Source: JAHCHG01 sp965214585 (lineage in GTDB: Bacteria > Acidobacteriota > Blastocatellia > Pyrinomonadales > Pyrinomonadaceae). From it: DNA of 64,000 nucleotides. Within the stretch, counting starts at the first letter, position 1, and every line of letters begins with the position of its first letter. Both the position numbers and the translations under genes were made by a program. The DNA is taken from assembly GCA_965214585.1 (NCBI GenBank), contig OZ243957.1, positions 1,798,001 through 1,862,000 of the forward strand. The letters are read 5' to 3'. Below are positions 34,714-44,314 of the stretch, piece after piece. The notes below the pieces were generated by a model. That model was given only the letters and a program-made list of their open reading frames with translations, was not told where the DNA came from and ran no database searches.

Positions 34714-37239
34714 CTAATCCTTCGTATCGTGAATCGAAGAAACGGTTTCGACCTCTTCCATTCGCGGTGTCGAATCGTCGTCTTCGGCGTTGGCGTAATA
34801 ATTATACGCGTAAGCGTAGCCGTAATAGCCATATTCCACCGAACTGGATTTTACGCCGTTTAAGACAACTCCGTAAATTCTCGCGCCCAGACTGTTCAAG
34901 CGATGCTTAAAGCGTCGGACAAGGTGAAGCGAACTTTTTCCAGCCATTGCGACAAGCACAACTCCGTCAACAAGCGTCGAAAGAATCGCCGCGTCGGTAA
35001 ACGAGATCGCCGGAGGCGAATCAATGAGAATGTGTTTGTATCTGCCTTTGAGCATTTCGAGCAGATTTTTCATCTCGTTTGAACTCAAAAGTTCAGCCGG
35101 ATTCGGCGGAATCGGTCCGCTGGTGATAATTTTCAGATTCGGCAAATCTTTGTAAGTTTTTACCAGATTTTCCGGGTTTTTCTCGCCCGAAATATAATTG
35201 GTCAAACCACTCGTGTTTTCCAAACCGAAATAATTATGCAGACGCGGACGGCGCAGATCGCAGTCAATGATGACGACTTCCGCGCCCGATTGGGCGAGCG
35301 TAACCGCCGTGTTTATGGCAGTCGTCGTTTTTCCTTCGGCGGGCTGCGAAGAAGTTATAAGCATCGTCTGCGGCGGTTTTCCGGCGGATGAAAAGAGCAG
35401 CGATGTTCGCAAATGGCGATATGCTTCCGCCATCGGCGAACGGTTGTTTTCGAGCGTGACAAGCGCGGTAGATGTCGCGCCCGCGCCTTTGCCGGAAATT
35501 ACGTTCAACTTGCGTTTTTCCGAATTGCTCTGATACGGAATTAAAGCGAGCGTCGGCAATCCGAGGAATTTGCCGATGTCGTCCGAAGATTTAACCGTGT
35601 CATCCAGATAATCGAGCAGGAATGACAAACCGATGCCGCCGCCTAAAGACAAGAATAAAGCTATCAGAATATTGCGGCTTCTCTGCGGTCCGATTGGCTG
35701 CGGCGAAGCCTGCGCGACGGCGGAAATCTTGATATTATCCGGGCGGCTGCTCGCTACGGTCAATTCCTGTTCCTTTTGCCGCTGAATATATGTATCGTAA
35801 AGCTGGCGGTTTGAATCGAGTTCACGAATCAGCGTTGTCAATTTCGTCGCCTGCAAACCCTGCCGGTTAGCCGTTGCTTCTTCGGCGTTGTAAGCCCGCT
35901 GAATCTGCGCTTCGCGGTTTCGCGCCGCCGCAACCTCGGCGGCAAGTCCGGTCAAAACCTCTCTCGCAACCTTTTGCCTCAAATCCTTTTCTTCGAGCGT
36001 CGAACTTTCGGCAGATCGTTTTTCAACGTCGGCAAGCGTCTTTCGGAGTTGTTCGATCTCTTCGGTAATCTGCTTGACAGGAGTATATTTCGGCGTATAT
36101 CTGGCTAAAAGATTGCTTTTCTCAGCCTCTTTAGCTTGAATCTTCGACCTCAAATCCTGTTTAAGCTGCTCGACTTTGGCTTTATTTTCATTTAAGCGAC
36201 TTCGCAATTCCGCAACCATCGGGTTATTAGCGACCACAGCTAAAATTTCGCCGCTGGCGTTTGCTCTCTGAGCCGCATTGTAATCGGCTTCGAGTTTGCG
36301 CCGCGTGTCTTGGGCTTCAAAAAGCTGCGTGCTTAACTGCTGCAACTTGCTGGCGTTAAATTCCTGACCTCGCTCGCCGAGCAGCGGGCTGTCAATGCCC
36401 GCCTGCGCGTTATTTAGAGCCTGCTGCTGATTGGCGATGGTCGCGTTTAATTCTTCGATTGATTTGCTCAAATCCACCAGAGTTTTCTTCGCGCCTTCGG
36501 TTTCGCGTGCGATGTCCTGTTCGATGAAAACTTCGGCAATCTTATTGGCAACCGCCGCCGACACTAAGGGATCTTCGCTGTTTACCGTTATGTCAACAAG
36601 ATTTGTTCCCGGTCTTTGGTCAACGATCATCCCGCTGAGCAGAATTCCGGCATAAGTATCGGTGCGCGTTTTTTCTTCGGGCGGCAAATTAGCCAGACTC
36701 GGCGTATTGGTTGCGGCGGTATCGTCGCTGATAACGGGAAGCGCGTTTTTATTGCCTTGCTTTTCTTTTTCACCCGAAAACATCAAGCGAAAAGTAGAAG
36801 CGATTCCCTTTTCTCCTTTGTTAAACAAATCCGGTTCTTTATGCAGATTCAAACGGACAACCACTTCGCGCATCAAATCGAAATTTCTAAGTAACTGTAA
36901 CTGGGTATTATAATAATTTAGATCATTACCAAAATTTATGTTAATTTCTTTTGATGTCGGACTCGGTTTTCGCGGCTCGATTATCATTGTCAGATTCGAT
37001 TGATAAATCGAGGGCTGACTATACATATAAAACGCAACAACAGCCGTAACAAAAAATGTTATCGCCAAAATAATCGGCAGACGCTTGTAAACAACGTGCA
37101 GATATTCCCGAATCGAGCGTTTCTCCTCAAACGAATCGTCATCGTAAAACGGAGCATAGCTCGACGGGTAATCCGGCGGCGCGGTCTGCAAATCATTCGC
37201 GTTCGGCAGAGGCAGTAGTCTTTCTTCTTTTTCTGTCAT
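34714..37239 (-). CDS. Polysaccharide co-polymerase with tyrosine autokinase domain (Wzc-like)
   Basis: An 841-residue inner-membrane protein controlling chain length and export of a surface polysaccharide. A Wzz domain with one membrane helix (ILAITFFVTAVVAFYMY near residue 57) is followed by a long periplasmic coiled coil (about 230-490) and a second membrane helix (near 535). The cytosolic BY-kinase has Walker A SSQPAEGKTTTA near 630, Walker A' VIIDCDLRRP and Walker B ILIDSPPA. The C-terminal tyrosine cluster (YGYYGYAYAYNYY) is the autophosphorylation site. The rhamnose genes alongside fit the same pathway. Confidence 0.94.
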   Translation of the reverse strand: MTEKEERLLPLPNANDLQTAPPDYPSSYAPFYDDDSFEEKRSIREYLHVVYKRLPIILAITFFVTAVVAFYMYSQPSIYQSNLTMIIEPRKPSPTSKEININFGNDLNYYNTQLQLLRNFDLMREVVVRLNLHKEPDLFNKGEKGIASTFRLMFSGEKEKQGNKNALPVISDDTAATNTPSLANLPPEEKTRTDTYAGILLSGMIVDQRPGTNLVDITVNSEDPLVSAAVANKIAEVFIEQDIARETEGAKKTLVDLSKSIEELNATIANQQQALNNAQAGIDSPLLGERGQEFNASKLQQLSTQLFEAQDTRRKLEADYNAAQRANASGEILAVVANNPMVAELRSRLNENKAKVEQLKQDLRSKIQAKEAEKSNLLARYTPKYTPVKQITEEIEQLRKTLADVEKRSAESSTLEEKDLRQKVAREVLTGLAAEVAAARNREAQIQRAYNAEEATANRQGLQATKLTTLIRELDSNRQLYDTYIQRQKEQELTVASSRPDNIKISAVAQASPQPIGPQRSRNILIALFLSLGGGIGLSFLLDYLDDTVKSSDDIGKFLGLPTLALIPYQSNSEKRKLNVISGKGAGATSTALVTLENNRSPMAEAYRHLRTSLLFSSAGKPPQTMLITSSQPAEGKTTTAINTAVTLAQSGAEVVIIDCDLRRPRLHNYFGLENTSGLTNYISGEKNPENLVKTYKDLPNLKIITSGPIPPNPAELLSSNEMKNLLEMLKGRYKHILIDSPPAISFTDAAILSTLVDGVVLVAMAGKSSLHLVRRFKHRLNSLGARIYGVVLNGVKSSSVEYGYYGYAYAYNYYANAEDDDSTPRMEEVETVSSIHDTKD

Positions 37240-37501
37240 ACTTCTAATATAAAACCTTGTAAAAATTTATTTGTCTTTTGCCTTTTAAGCGAACTTAAAT
37301 TTATAACACATTTTTAATAAATATTCTCGGTTTATTTCCTTATGTTAATAAATTTACTTGTAACATATACGAAAAAACCAGTATTTTCCAATCTTTTGCG
37401 GAAAAAATCAAACTAAAATTCCGCACCTTTTGTTTCCACTCCGACGTAAATGTTATATTTCAGTTATATAAAAAATTTATAAATTACCGTTCAAACAAAA
37501 T

Positions 37502-40500
37502 ATGATTCAAACAATAATAAAGGAAAATATTGCTGCAAATAATAGTTACAATTTCAAGCTCGGAATCGTCGGGTATTCGTATTCAGATTTGTATGATGCG
37601 CGAAAACTCAAAGAGATTGCTGAAAAATTTTACGCCGAGATCGAAGAAGCCGATCCGGTTCTGCACGATGCTCTAATCAAATATATCGAAGTTCGCGGCG
37701 AAAACTACGAATCGCGCGTCGAATCAAAAATTTTGACCGATTCCGCCCCGTATTTGTCCGATTTTATCGCCCGGATGTTTAACATTTCGCACGAGCGCGA
37801 ATTGCTGAAACAGGAAATCTTACAGCAGAATCCGATCTGGAAATACAAATTTTTCGTTCAGCGGCGGGCGATCAGAAATTATAAAGAGGAAAGCCTTGAA
37901 GACTTTAACAAAGGCGAGATAAATGAAGCCGTCAATGGATTAAAATTTGAATCGTTCAGCGAAGTTTTGATTCACGACGACGAACTTGCGATTGCCGATA
38001 TGACGGCGAAACTGCTCGAAACGGAAGAACTTTTCAAGAAAGATTTGGAAATTACCGACGAAGCGCAGAACACGATTAATAAGGTTAAAAAAGCCTACGA
38101 CAAACTAAAAGACAAAACATTCGGCAAAGTTTTCTCGCGCTTTGTGCTTGAAAGCGACAAAACGGGAGATTTTCTGCAAATCGAAGCCGTTTTAAACATT
38201 TTAGAAGTCTGGTCGGCGATGCAATTTTATAAAGGCGAAAAAAATTGGCACAGTTTCAAAACTCCGCACACGCTCGATTATCAAAATCTCGTCAATATCG
38301 TGCGTCCGAGCGAAAAAATTCCGAATCTTTTAAATGGCGCAATCGAAAATATGCGGCGGCGCGACGGTTTCGCTCTGACCGACGACAGAGGAACAATGCG
38401 CGACGCGCTTTATGAAGTTGATTACTGCCTGATCTGCCACGAACGCGACAAAGACAGTTGTTCAAAAGGTCTGCACGATCCGAAAAGCGTCAACATCAAA
38501 CGAAATCCTTTGGGAATCGCGCTCGAAGGCTGTCCTTTAGACGAGAAAATTTCGGAAATGCACTTGATGAAGCGCATCGGCGATTCGATTGCTTCGCTCG
38601 CTTTGGTGACAATTGACAATCCGATGTGCGCCGGAACGGGACACCGAATCTGCAACGATTGTATGAAAGGCTGCATTTTCCAAAAACAAGAGCCGGTCAA
38701 CATTCCTTTGGCGGAAACCGCGACTTTGACCGACGTTTTAAATCTGCCTTACGGTTTTGAGATTTACGCGCTTTTGACAAGATGGAATCCTTTGAACGCG
38801 AAACGTCCGTATTCACTGCCTTATAACGGCAAAAATATAATGGTCGTCGGTTTAGGACCGGCAGGTTACACGCTCGCGCATTATCTTTTGAATGAAGGTT
38901 TCGGCGTGGTCGGAATGGACGGCTTGAAAATCGAACCTTTGCCCGACGAATGGACGGGCGCAAACGGAACGCGAACGCCGAAGCCGATCAAAGATATAGA
39001 CGAAATCCGCGATCCGCTTGACCAAAGAATTTTATCGGGTTTCGGCGGCGTTTCCGAATACGGAATTACGGTTCGCTGGGACAAGAATTTTTTGACAATG
39101 CTGCAATTACTGCTCGCCAGACGCAAGCGTTTTCGCGCTTACGGCGGAATCCGTTTCGGCGGAACTCTGACCATCGAAGATGCTTGGGAATACGGTTTCG
39201 ACCACATCGCCATTGCGACGGGCGCGGGCAGACCGACAATTGTAAAAATGAAAAACAATCTGATTCGCGGCATTCGCCAAGCGTCCGATTTTCTGATGGC
39301 TTTGCAGCTAACCGGCGCGTTCAAAAAAGATACGATGTCGAATTTGCAGATGCGCCTTCCCGCAATCATCATCGGCGGCGGTTTGACGGGAGTTGATACG
39401 ACGACGGAACTTTTCGCGTATTATCCGGTTCAGGTCGAAAAAATGCTCGAAAAATACGAGCAAATTGTTGAAGAATTCGGCGAAGAAAACACTTGGGAAA
39501 AATTTGACGTAGAAGAAAAGAGCGTTTTGGACGAATTTTTAACGCACGGCAGAGCGATTAGAGAAGAAAGAGAACGCGCGGCACAAAATGGAGAAGAACC
39601 GAATTTTGTTCCGTTAATTCAAAGTTGGGGCGGCGTGTCCTTAGTTTACCGCAAGCGTTTGCAGGATTCGCCCGCGTATCGCCTCAATCACGAAGAAGTG
39701 CAGAAAGCACTCGAAGAAGGCATCAATTTTGTCGAATGTATGAACCCGACCGAAGCCGTGCCGGATGAATACGGCGCGGTCAAGGCTCTGATCTTCGAGC
39801 GGCTTTCTTATAATGAAGAAACCGGAAAATTTGACAAAACGGGCGAAATGACCGAATTTCCGGCGCGAACCGTCTGCGTCGCGGCGGGAACTTCGCCGAA
39901 TGTGATCTACGAAAAGGAAAAACCCGGCACGTTCAAACTCGACGAATGGAAACAGTTTTTTCAGCCGTTCAAATTATCAAAAAACGGCGACGGAAACTTT
40001 CACGCTGTCGAAACCGAAAAAGGCGAAACGGGATTTTTTACGTCTTATGAATCGGGCGGAAAATTCATTTCATACTACGGCGACAATCATCCGCAATACG
40101 CCGGAAATGTAGTAAAAGCAATGGCTTCGGCGAAAAACGGTTACGAAAAGGTCGTCGAACTTTTTGCCGATGAAATTGTATCGCCGGCTTCCAGCCGGCA
40201 GTCGTGTGAGCATCCTGCTCACACACCGGAAGCGTCGGCTGGAAGCCAACCAGACAGCCGGCAAGATGGTGGCGATACGTCGGAAAAAGACCGGATTTTC
40301 GACGAACTCGTTGCAACTTTGGACGAGCAGCTTCGCGCTTATGTCGTCAAAGTCGAGCGTTTAACGCCGACGATTGTTGACGTAATCGTTAAAGCACCGC
40401 TTCAAGCCAGAAAATTCGAGCCGGGACAGTTTTATCGCCTGCAGAATTTTGAATATTCCGCGCCCGTTATTGACGGAACGCGGATGATGATGGAAGGACT

Positions 40501-41323
40501 CGCTCTGACGGGCGCGTGGGTTGATGAAGAAAACGGCTTGCTTTCGATGATCGTTTTGGAAATGGGAACATCTTCGCGGCTGGTTTCGCTTTTGAATGAA
40601 GGCGAAGAAGTCGTCGTGATGGGACCGACCGGAACGCCGACGGAAATCCCTGAAAATGAAACGGTTCTGCTCGCGGGCGGCGGACTCGGAAACGCCGTTT
40701 TGTTCTCGATTGCCAGAGCGATGCGCGACAATGACAACGAAATTATCTATTTTGCGGGCTACAAAGACGGCGCGGATCTATTTAAGCGCAGAGAAATCGA
40801 AGAAGCCGTTGATAAAGTCGTCTGGGCGACGGATTACGGCAAGGAAATCCAGCCCGAACGCCCGCAAGACGCGCATTATCGCGGAAATATTGTGCAGGCA
40901 ATGATCGCTTACGCCGAAGGAAAACTCGGCAACAAAACCGTTGATCTAAAAGACGTTGACCGAATCATCGCCATCGGTTCTGACCGAATGATGAACGGCG
41001 TAAAAGAAGCCAGATTCACCACGTTACAGCCGTATTTAAAAGAAGAACACACGGCAATCGGCTCAATCAATTCGCCGATGCAGTGTATGATGAAGGAAGT
41101 CTGCGCCCAATGTCTGCAACGCCACGTCAACCCGCACACGGGCGAAGAATTTTTTGTTTTCTCGTGTTTTAATCAAGATCAAAACTTAGATTTTGTTGAT
41201 TTTAAGAACTTGAACGACAGATTGCGGGCAAATTCGATTCAGGAAAAACTGTCGAATATGTGGCTCGACAGAATTTTTAAGAACGTCATATTTGAGAGTG
41301 AAAACAATGGAAAAACTGAGTGA
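37502..41323 (+). CDS. Very large flavin/Fe-S pyridine nucleotide oxidoreductase (GltD-like plus FNR/PyrK-like)
   Basis: A 1273-residue protein. Residues 1-300 are helical and unrecognised. A Cys-rich stretch follows (CLICHERDKDSC near 310, CAGTGHRICNDCMKGC near 380), likely Fe-S ligands. Next is a GltD-like FAD/NAD(P) region (VGLGPAGYTLAHYLL near 447; IIGGGLTGVDTTTE near 620). The C-terminal third resembles the electron-transfer subunit of dihydroorotate dehydrogenase: FEPGQFYRLQNF, LLAGGGLGNAVLFS, and a C-x5-C-x2-C-x17-C set near 1194. Residues about 893-926 are the translation of an in-frame palindromic repeat. It probably moves electrons between NAD(P)H and an Fe-S partner; the substrate is unknown. 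Confidence 0.82.
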   Translation: MIQTIIKENIAANNSYNFKLGIVGYSYSDLYDARKLKEIAEKFYAEIEEADPVLHDALIKYIEVRGENYESRVESKILTDSAPYLSDFIARMFNISHERELLKQEILQQNPIWKYKFFVQRRAIRNYKEESLEDFNKGEINEAVNGLKFESFSEVLIHDDELAIADMTAKLLETEELFKKDLEITDEAQNTINKVKKAYDKLKDKTFGKVFSRFVLESDKTGDFLQIEAVLNILEVWSAMQFYKGEKNWHSFKTPHTLDYQNLVNIVRPSEKIPNLLNGAIENMRRRDGFALTDDRGTMRDALYEVDYCLICHERDKDSCSKGLHDPKSVNIKRNPLGIALEGCPLDEKISEMHLMKRIGDSIASLALVTIDNPMCAGTGHRICNDCMKGCIFQKQEPVNIPLAETATLTDVLNLPYGFEIYALLTRWNPLNAKRPYSLPYNGKNIMVVGLGPAGYTLAHYLLNEGFGVVGMDGLKIEPLPDEWTGANGTRTPKPIKDIDEIRDPLDQRILSGFGGVSEYGITVRWDKNFLTMLQLLLARRKRFRAYGGIRFGGTLTIEDAWEYGFDHIAIATGAGRPTIVKMKNNLIRGIRQASDFLMALQLTGAFKKDTMSNLQMRLPAIIIGGGLTGVDTTTELFAYYPVQVEKMLEKYEQIVEEFGEENTWEKFDVEEKSVLDEFLTHGRAIREERERAAQNGEEPNFVPLIQSWGGVSLVYRKRLQDSPAYRLNHEEVQKALEEGINFVECMNPTEAVPDEYGAVKALIFERLSYNEETGKFDKTGEMTEFPARTVCVAAGTSPNVIYEKEKPGTFKLDEWKQFFQPFKLSKNGDGNFHAVETEKGETGFFTSYESGGKFISYYGDNHPQYAGNVVKAMASAKNGYEKVVELFADEIVSPASSRQSCEHPAHTPEASAGSQPDSRQDGGDTSEKDRIFDELVATLDEQLRAYVVKVERLTPTIVDVIVKAPLQARKFEPGQFYRLQNFEYSAPVIDGTRMMMEGLALTGAWVDEENGLLSMIVLEMGTSSRLVSLLNEGEEVVVMGPTGTPTEIPENETVLLAGGGLGNAVLFSIARAMRDNDNEIIYFAGYKDGADLFKRREIEEAVDKVVWATDYGKEIQPERPQDAHYRGNIVQAMIAYAEGKLGNKTVDLKDVDRIIAIGSDRMMNGVKEARFTTLQPYLKEEHTAIGSINSPMQCMMKEVCAQCLQRHVNPHTGEEFFVFSCFNQDQNLDFVDFKNLNDRLRANSIQEKLSNMWLDRIFKNVIFESENNGKTE
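40178..40278. repeat. Family A-related palindromic repeat inside a coding sequence
   Basis: GTATCGCC pairs with GGCGATAC at the ends. The modules GGCTTCCAGCCGGC, GCCGGCAAGATG and a central GTGTGAGCA-TCC-TGCTCACAC hairpin are those of the intergenic family A. It is read in frame as a Ser/Pro/Gln/Asp-rich linker between the GltD-like and FNR-like parts. Confidence 0.88.
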
Positions 41324-41537
41324 AGAACGTCTGGAAAAAATCCGTCAATTAATTGAAAATCCGCGTCCCGGAAGCAAAGTTGCCCACGCAAAAGAGTTCG
41401 GCATAGATTTAACTTTGACTTTCGGTCAATTGAAAAAAACTCCGCAAGAACGAGTTGAATATCAACAAAGTGCGATGAGGAGTTTAGAAGAATTTAAGCG
41501 ACAAACCGAACAGTTGAGGAAACGAAACGATGGTTGA
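41307..41537 (+). CDS. Small hypothetical protein, partner of a nucleotidyltransferase
   Basis: A 76-residue, highly charged helical protein (MEKLSEERLEKIRQLIENPR at the start). It begins inside the last codons of the large oxidoreductase gene and overlaps the next gene by 8 bases, so the pair is translationally coupled. No domain is recognised. The arrangement, a short helical protein before an AbiEii-like nucleotidyltransferase, resembles toxin-antitoxin or abortive-infection pairs. Confidence 0.7.
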   Translation: MEKLSEERLEKIRQLIENPRPGSKVAHAKEFGIDLTLTFGQLKKTPQERVEYQQSAMRSLEEFKRQTEQLRKRNDG

Positions 41538-42018
41538 TTTTGAAACGGCGTTAAAATCCTTGACAAAGGAAAAAGTGGATTTTGTGATTGTCGGCGGATT
41601 AGCTATTTCAGCACATTCGACCGGTTATATCACTACTGACCTCGATTTTTGTTATTTACGCACAAAGGAAAACTTAAAAAGAATTGTGGCGGCACTTGCG
41701 CCGTTTAATCCGAGATTTCGCGGTTTCCCGGAAGATTTTCCATTTGTTTGGGATGAGAGAACTTTACAGAACGGGACGAATTTTACTTTGAATACGACAA
41801 TCGGCGAGATTGATATGCTTGGCGAAGTCGCCGGAGTCGGCGATTTTGAAAAAGTTAAGGCGGAGTCAGTTTCTGAAATACTTTACGGCTGTGAAGTTTC
41901 TTTATTATCGCTAAAAGCATTAATTGCAGCAAAAAAAGCGGCGGGAAGAACAAAAGATTTGCTCATTTTGCCTGAACTTGAAGCATTGCAGGAAATGCTT
42001 TTGGAAACGGAACAATAA
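41530..42018 (+). CDS. Nucleotidyltransferase-fold protein (AbiEii/MNT-like)
   Basis: A 162-residue protein with a minimal nucleotidyltransferase core: VDFVIVGGLAISAHSTGYITTDLDF, where the GG and the D-x-D (DLDF) fit the metal-binding motif. A third acidic residue could be the Glu or Asp of TTIGEIDML near residue 96. Such enzymes add nucleotides to RNA or proteins, and some are toxins. The upstream 76-residue protein is the natural antitoxin candidate. It could also be a degenerate housekeeping transferase. Confidence 0.78.
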   Translation: MVDFETALKSLTKEKVDFVIVGGLAISAHSTGYITTDLDFCYLRTKENLKRIVAALAPFNPRFRGFPEDFPFVWDERTLQNGTNFTLNTTIGEIDMLGEVAGVGDFEKVKAESVSEILYGCEVSLLSLKALIAAKKAAGRTKDLLILPELEALQEMLLETEQ

Positions 42019-42091
42019 AATCAATGCGGAGCGTGTCGGAAAACTAAAATTTAAGGTGTAAAGACCGCCGAAATATAGGAGAGAAAAAATA

Positions 42092-42748
42092 ATGAAAGAT
42101 AAAACGGATATAACAATAATTCTTGATCGTTCGGGTTCGATGAACAGCGTAAAATCGGATACAATCGGCGGTTTTAACAGTTTTCTCGATGAACAAAAAA
42201 AGGTCGAAGGCGAAGCGGTTTTGTCGCTCGTGCAGTTTGACGATTAATACGAAACAATTTATTCGGATAAAGATATAAATTCCGCCGACGAACTGACCGA
42301 AGGAACGTTTCAGCCGCGCGGAATGACGGCGTTATATGATGCCGTCGGGCGCACAATAAATTCCGTCGGACAGAAACTCGCCGCTTTACCTGAAAATGAG
42401 CGACCCGACCAAGTGATTTTCGTAATTTTAACCGACGGTTTTGAAAACGCTTCGAGAGAATTTTCGGCAGTTAAGATCAGCGAAATGATTCGGCATCAGA
42501 CGGAAAAATACGGTTGGGAATTCGTCTTTATCGGCGCAAATCAAGATGCCGTTTTGAGCGCACAGCAGATCGGAATCAAAGCGGGCGCGGCTTTGACTTA
42601 CGCGGCAAACGCAAAAGGAACGGAGGAGGCTTTCGGCTCGGTTGCCAGAAACGTCGCCAAATATCGCGTGTCCAAACTTTCCGCCGAACTACATTTTTCC
42701 GAAGAAGATAGAAAAAAACAGGAAGATGCCTTAAAATCGGAAGATTAA
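42092..42748 (+). pseudogene. VWA-domain protein gene with an in-frame stop
   Basis: One frame encodes 218 residues of a cytosolic von Willebrand A protein: MIDAS motif DRSGSM at 12-17, the metal-site Thr in GMTALYDA near 73 and LTDGFEN near 112. Codon 52 is TAA (42245-42247) in the segment VQFDD-stop-YETIYS, most simply a CAA to TAA change. The rest of the frame is clean on both sides. The ribosome site TAGGAGAG is good. As read, only 51 residues would be made, unless the downstream part restarts or the base is a sequencing error. Confidence 0.85.
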
Positions 42749-42773
42749 AATACGCTAAAAAGGTGTAGAAAAA

Positions 42774-43120
42774 ATGAACGAAGAAAATTTTGAAAGCGAA
42801 TTCAGAGAAAAATTTGCGACGATTGAAGAAACATTAAAATTTATCGCCGACACGCAGGCGAAAACCGAATGCTGCGAAAGCAAGAGCAGATCGAGAGGCG
42901 AAAGGAAAGGCAAAAAGATGAAGAAGAAAGTGAAAAGCGTCGGAAAAAAGTTGAAGAAGAAAGACGCAAGTTCGAGCAGGAAAGCGAAAAGCGTTGGCAG
43001 CAAACGCACAAGCATCTCGATTATATTACAAAACTGACGGGCATCGCATTTGAAGAGATAATGTTTCAGGAAGAAAAAATGCAGAATGCGGGCGAAGTCT
43101 TAAAGGAAAAGAGATCGTAA
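42774..43120 (+). pseudogene. Small coiled-coil protein gene with a frameshift
   Basis: The first frame gives MNEENFESEFREKFATIEET... up to Glu32, after which it turns into basic low-complexity sequence. The second frame starts at an ATG at 42869 and continues a charged coiled coil (MLRKQEQIERRKER...) to a natural end. A single missing A in GAAATG at about 42869 would join them into a 115-residue protein. The ATG at 42869 could still start the second part. It was probably just upstream of ribE before the 9.7-kb element arrived. Confidence 0.72.
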
Positions 43121-43122
43121 AA

Positions 43123-43143
43123 ATGTTTACGGGAATCATATAA
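43123..43143 (+). pseudogene. Remnant 5' end of ribE at the left junction
   Basis: Six codons (MFTGII) are followed by TAA. The coiled-coil gene's stop lies 3 bases before this ATG and AAAGGAAAAGAG supplies a ribosome site, so this is probably where ribE originally began. Confidence 0.75.
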
Positions 43144-43258
43144 GATTAAAATTTTTATCTTTGTATCTCTTTTATTCACTTAGTTTACAAATTGTTAGAG
43201 TTTATCTGTTTTAGTTAGTGTATCTAAAAATGTAGTCTTTTGATTTGATTTTGACGTT

Positions 43259-44314
43259 TTAGACTGCTTTTGCCCGTTTCCTTTCCATATTTTGAATTGC
43301 TTCATTTTTCCGGTTTTCGCTGACGTGAGCATATCGCATAACTTCATCAAGGCTCGAATGTCCCAACAAATGAGCAAGCGTTAATAAATCCGTTCCGCTT
43401 TCAACTGCGCGGGTGGCGAAAGTATGACGGCAATCGTAAATGCGGAATTTCAGACCGATTCTATTTAATGTCGTTTTGTGTTGATTGTTTAATTGATAAG
43501 TTGCCGTTTCGCCGTCTTTGTCGCCTTTTGGAAAAAGATACGCGCCTGAAAATTTCTCAAGTCTTGACCGCAAAATGTTCGATGCTTTATCTGTCAGCCA
43601 AATTGTTCGGTTGGAAGATTTTGTTTTGCTTTTCTCAATTTTGAGGTTTCCTTTTTCAATCGAAACATTTTCACGCCTTAAATTATAAACTTCCATCGGA
43701 CGCATACCCGTTTCGAGTATCAACAATGCGGCATCTTGAAGTGGTTGCGGACAAGCAAGCAAATATCTTCTTTCTTCATCACGGGTTAAAACGTGAAATT
43801 TTCTATCATTTTCGGGAAGTTGCCGGACATCCGAAGCCGGACTTTTCGTTAAAACATCTTGTGAAATAAGACGCTTAAAAATTGTCTTGAGCGCGATTAG
43901 TTCTAAGTTGACCGTATCGCGTGTGATAAGTTCCTTTGTTTTTTTCGATGTTTGCCCGGAACGCCAAATAACAAATTTTTCAATATCTTTCGGCTCAATC
44001 CGGTCAACCTTTGTTTTGCCGAAAAATTTCTTTAATGCTTCACAAGAATACTTCACTCTTTTATAAGAGTTCGGCTTATCGGCGTGATTGACTTTCGACC
44101 ATTTCAAAAAATCTTTCACAGACGTTTCAAATGTCGGTGCTTTTACTTTCGGCTTTATTCCGATGCGACCTAAAACAAGCTGATGCCGGAAAGCCGCTTC
44201 AACTTCACGCGCTTTGACTTTGGATGTGCATTTAGAAGATTGTTGAACAAGTTCGCCGTCAAAGTAGAATTTGAACCAGTAGTATTTTGAATTTTTCCGC
44301 TTATAAATTGCCAT
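43259..44314 (-). CDS. int: Tyrosine recombinase / integrase of the element
   Basis: A 351-residue phage-type integrase. The N-terminal arm-binding domain (GELVQQSSKCTSKVKAREVE) and SAM-like core-binding domain (KDFLKWSKVNHADKPNS) precede the catalytic domain: Arg in ETGMRPMEVYNL, YDCRHTFATRA (Tyr in place of the first His, as in many integrases), HLLGHSS and the nucleophile Tyr in MRYAHVS. It sits next to the left end and reads toward it. It overlaps the upstream zinc-finger gene by 14 bases, so the two are coupled. It should catalyse recombination between attP and the ribE start. Confidence 0.94.
   Translation of the reverse strand: MAIYKRKNSKYYWFKFYFDGELVQQSSKCTSKVKAREVEAAFRHQLVLGRIGIKPKVKAPTFETSVKDFLKWSKVNHADKPNSYKRVKYSCEALKKFFGKTKVDRIEPKDIEKFVIWRSGQTSKKTKELITRDTVNLELIALKTIFKRLISQDVLTKSPASDVRQLPENDRKFHVLTRDEERRYLLACPQPLQDAALLILETGMRPMEVYNLRRENVSIEKGNLKIEKSKTKSSNRTIWLTDKASNILRSRLEKFSGAYLFPKGDKDGETATYQLNNQHKTTLNRIGLKFRIYDCRHTFATRAVESGTDLLTLAHLLGHSSLDEVMRYAHVSENRKNEAIQNMERKRAKAV

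Noticed and set aside
42774..43120. Programmed ribosomal frameshift
   Set aside because: No slippery heptamer or downstream structure is evident; a simple single-base loss explains it.
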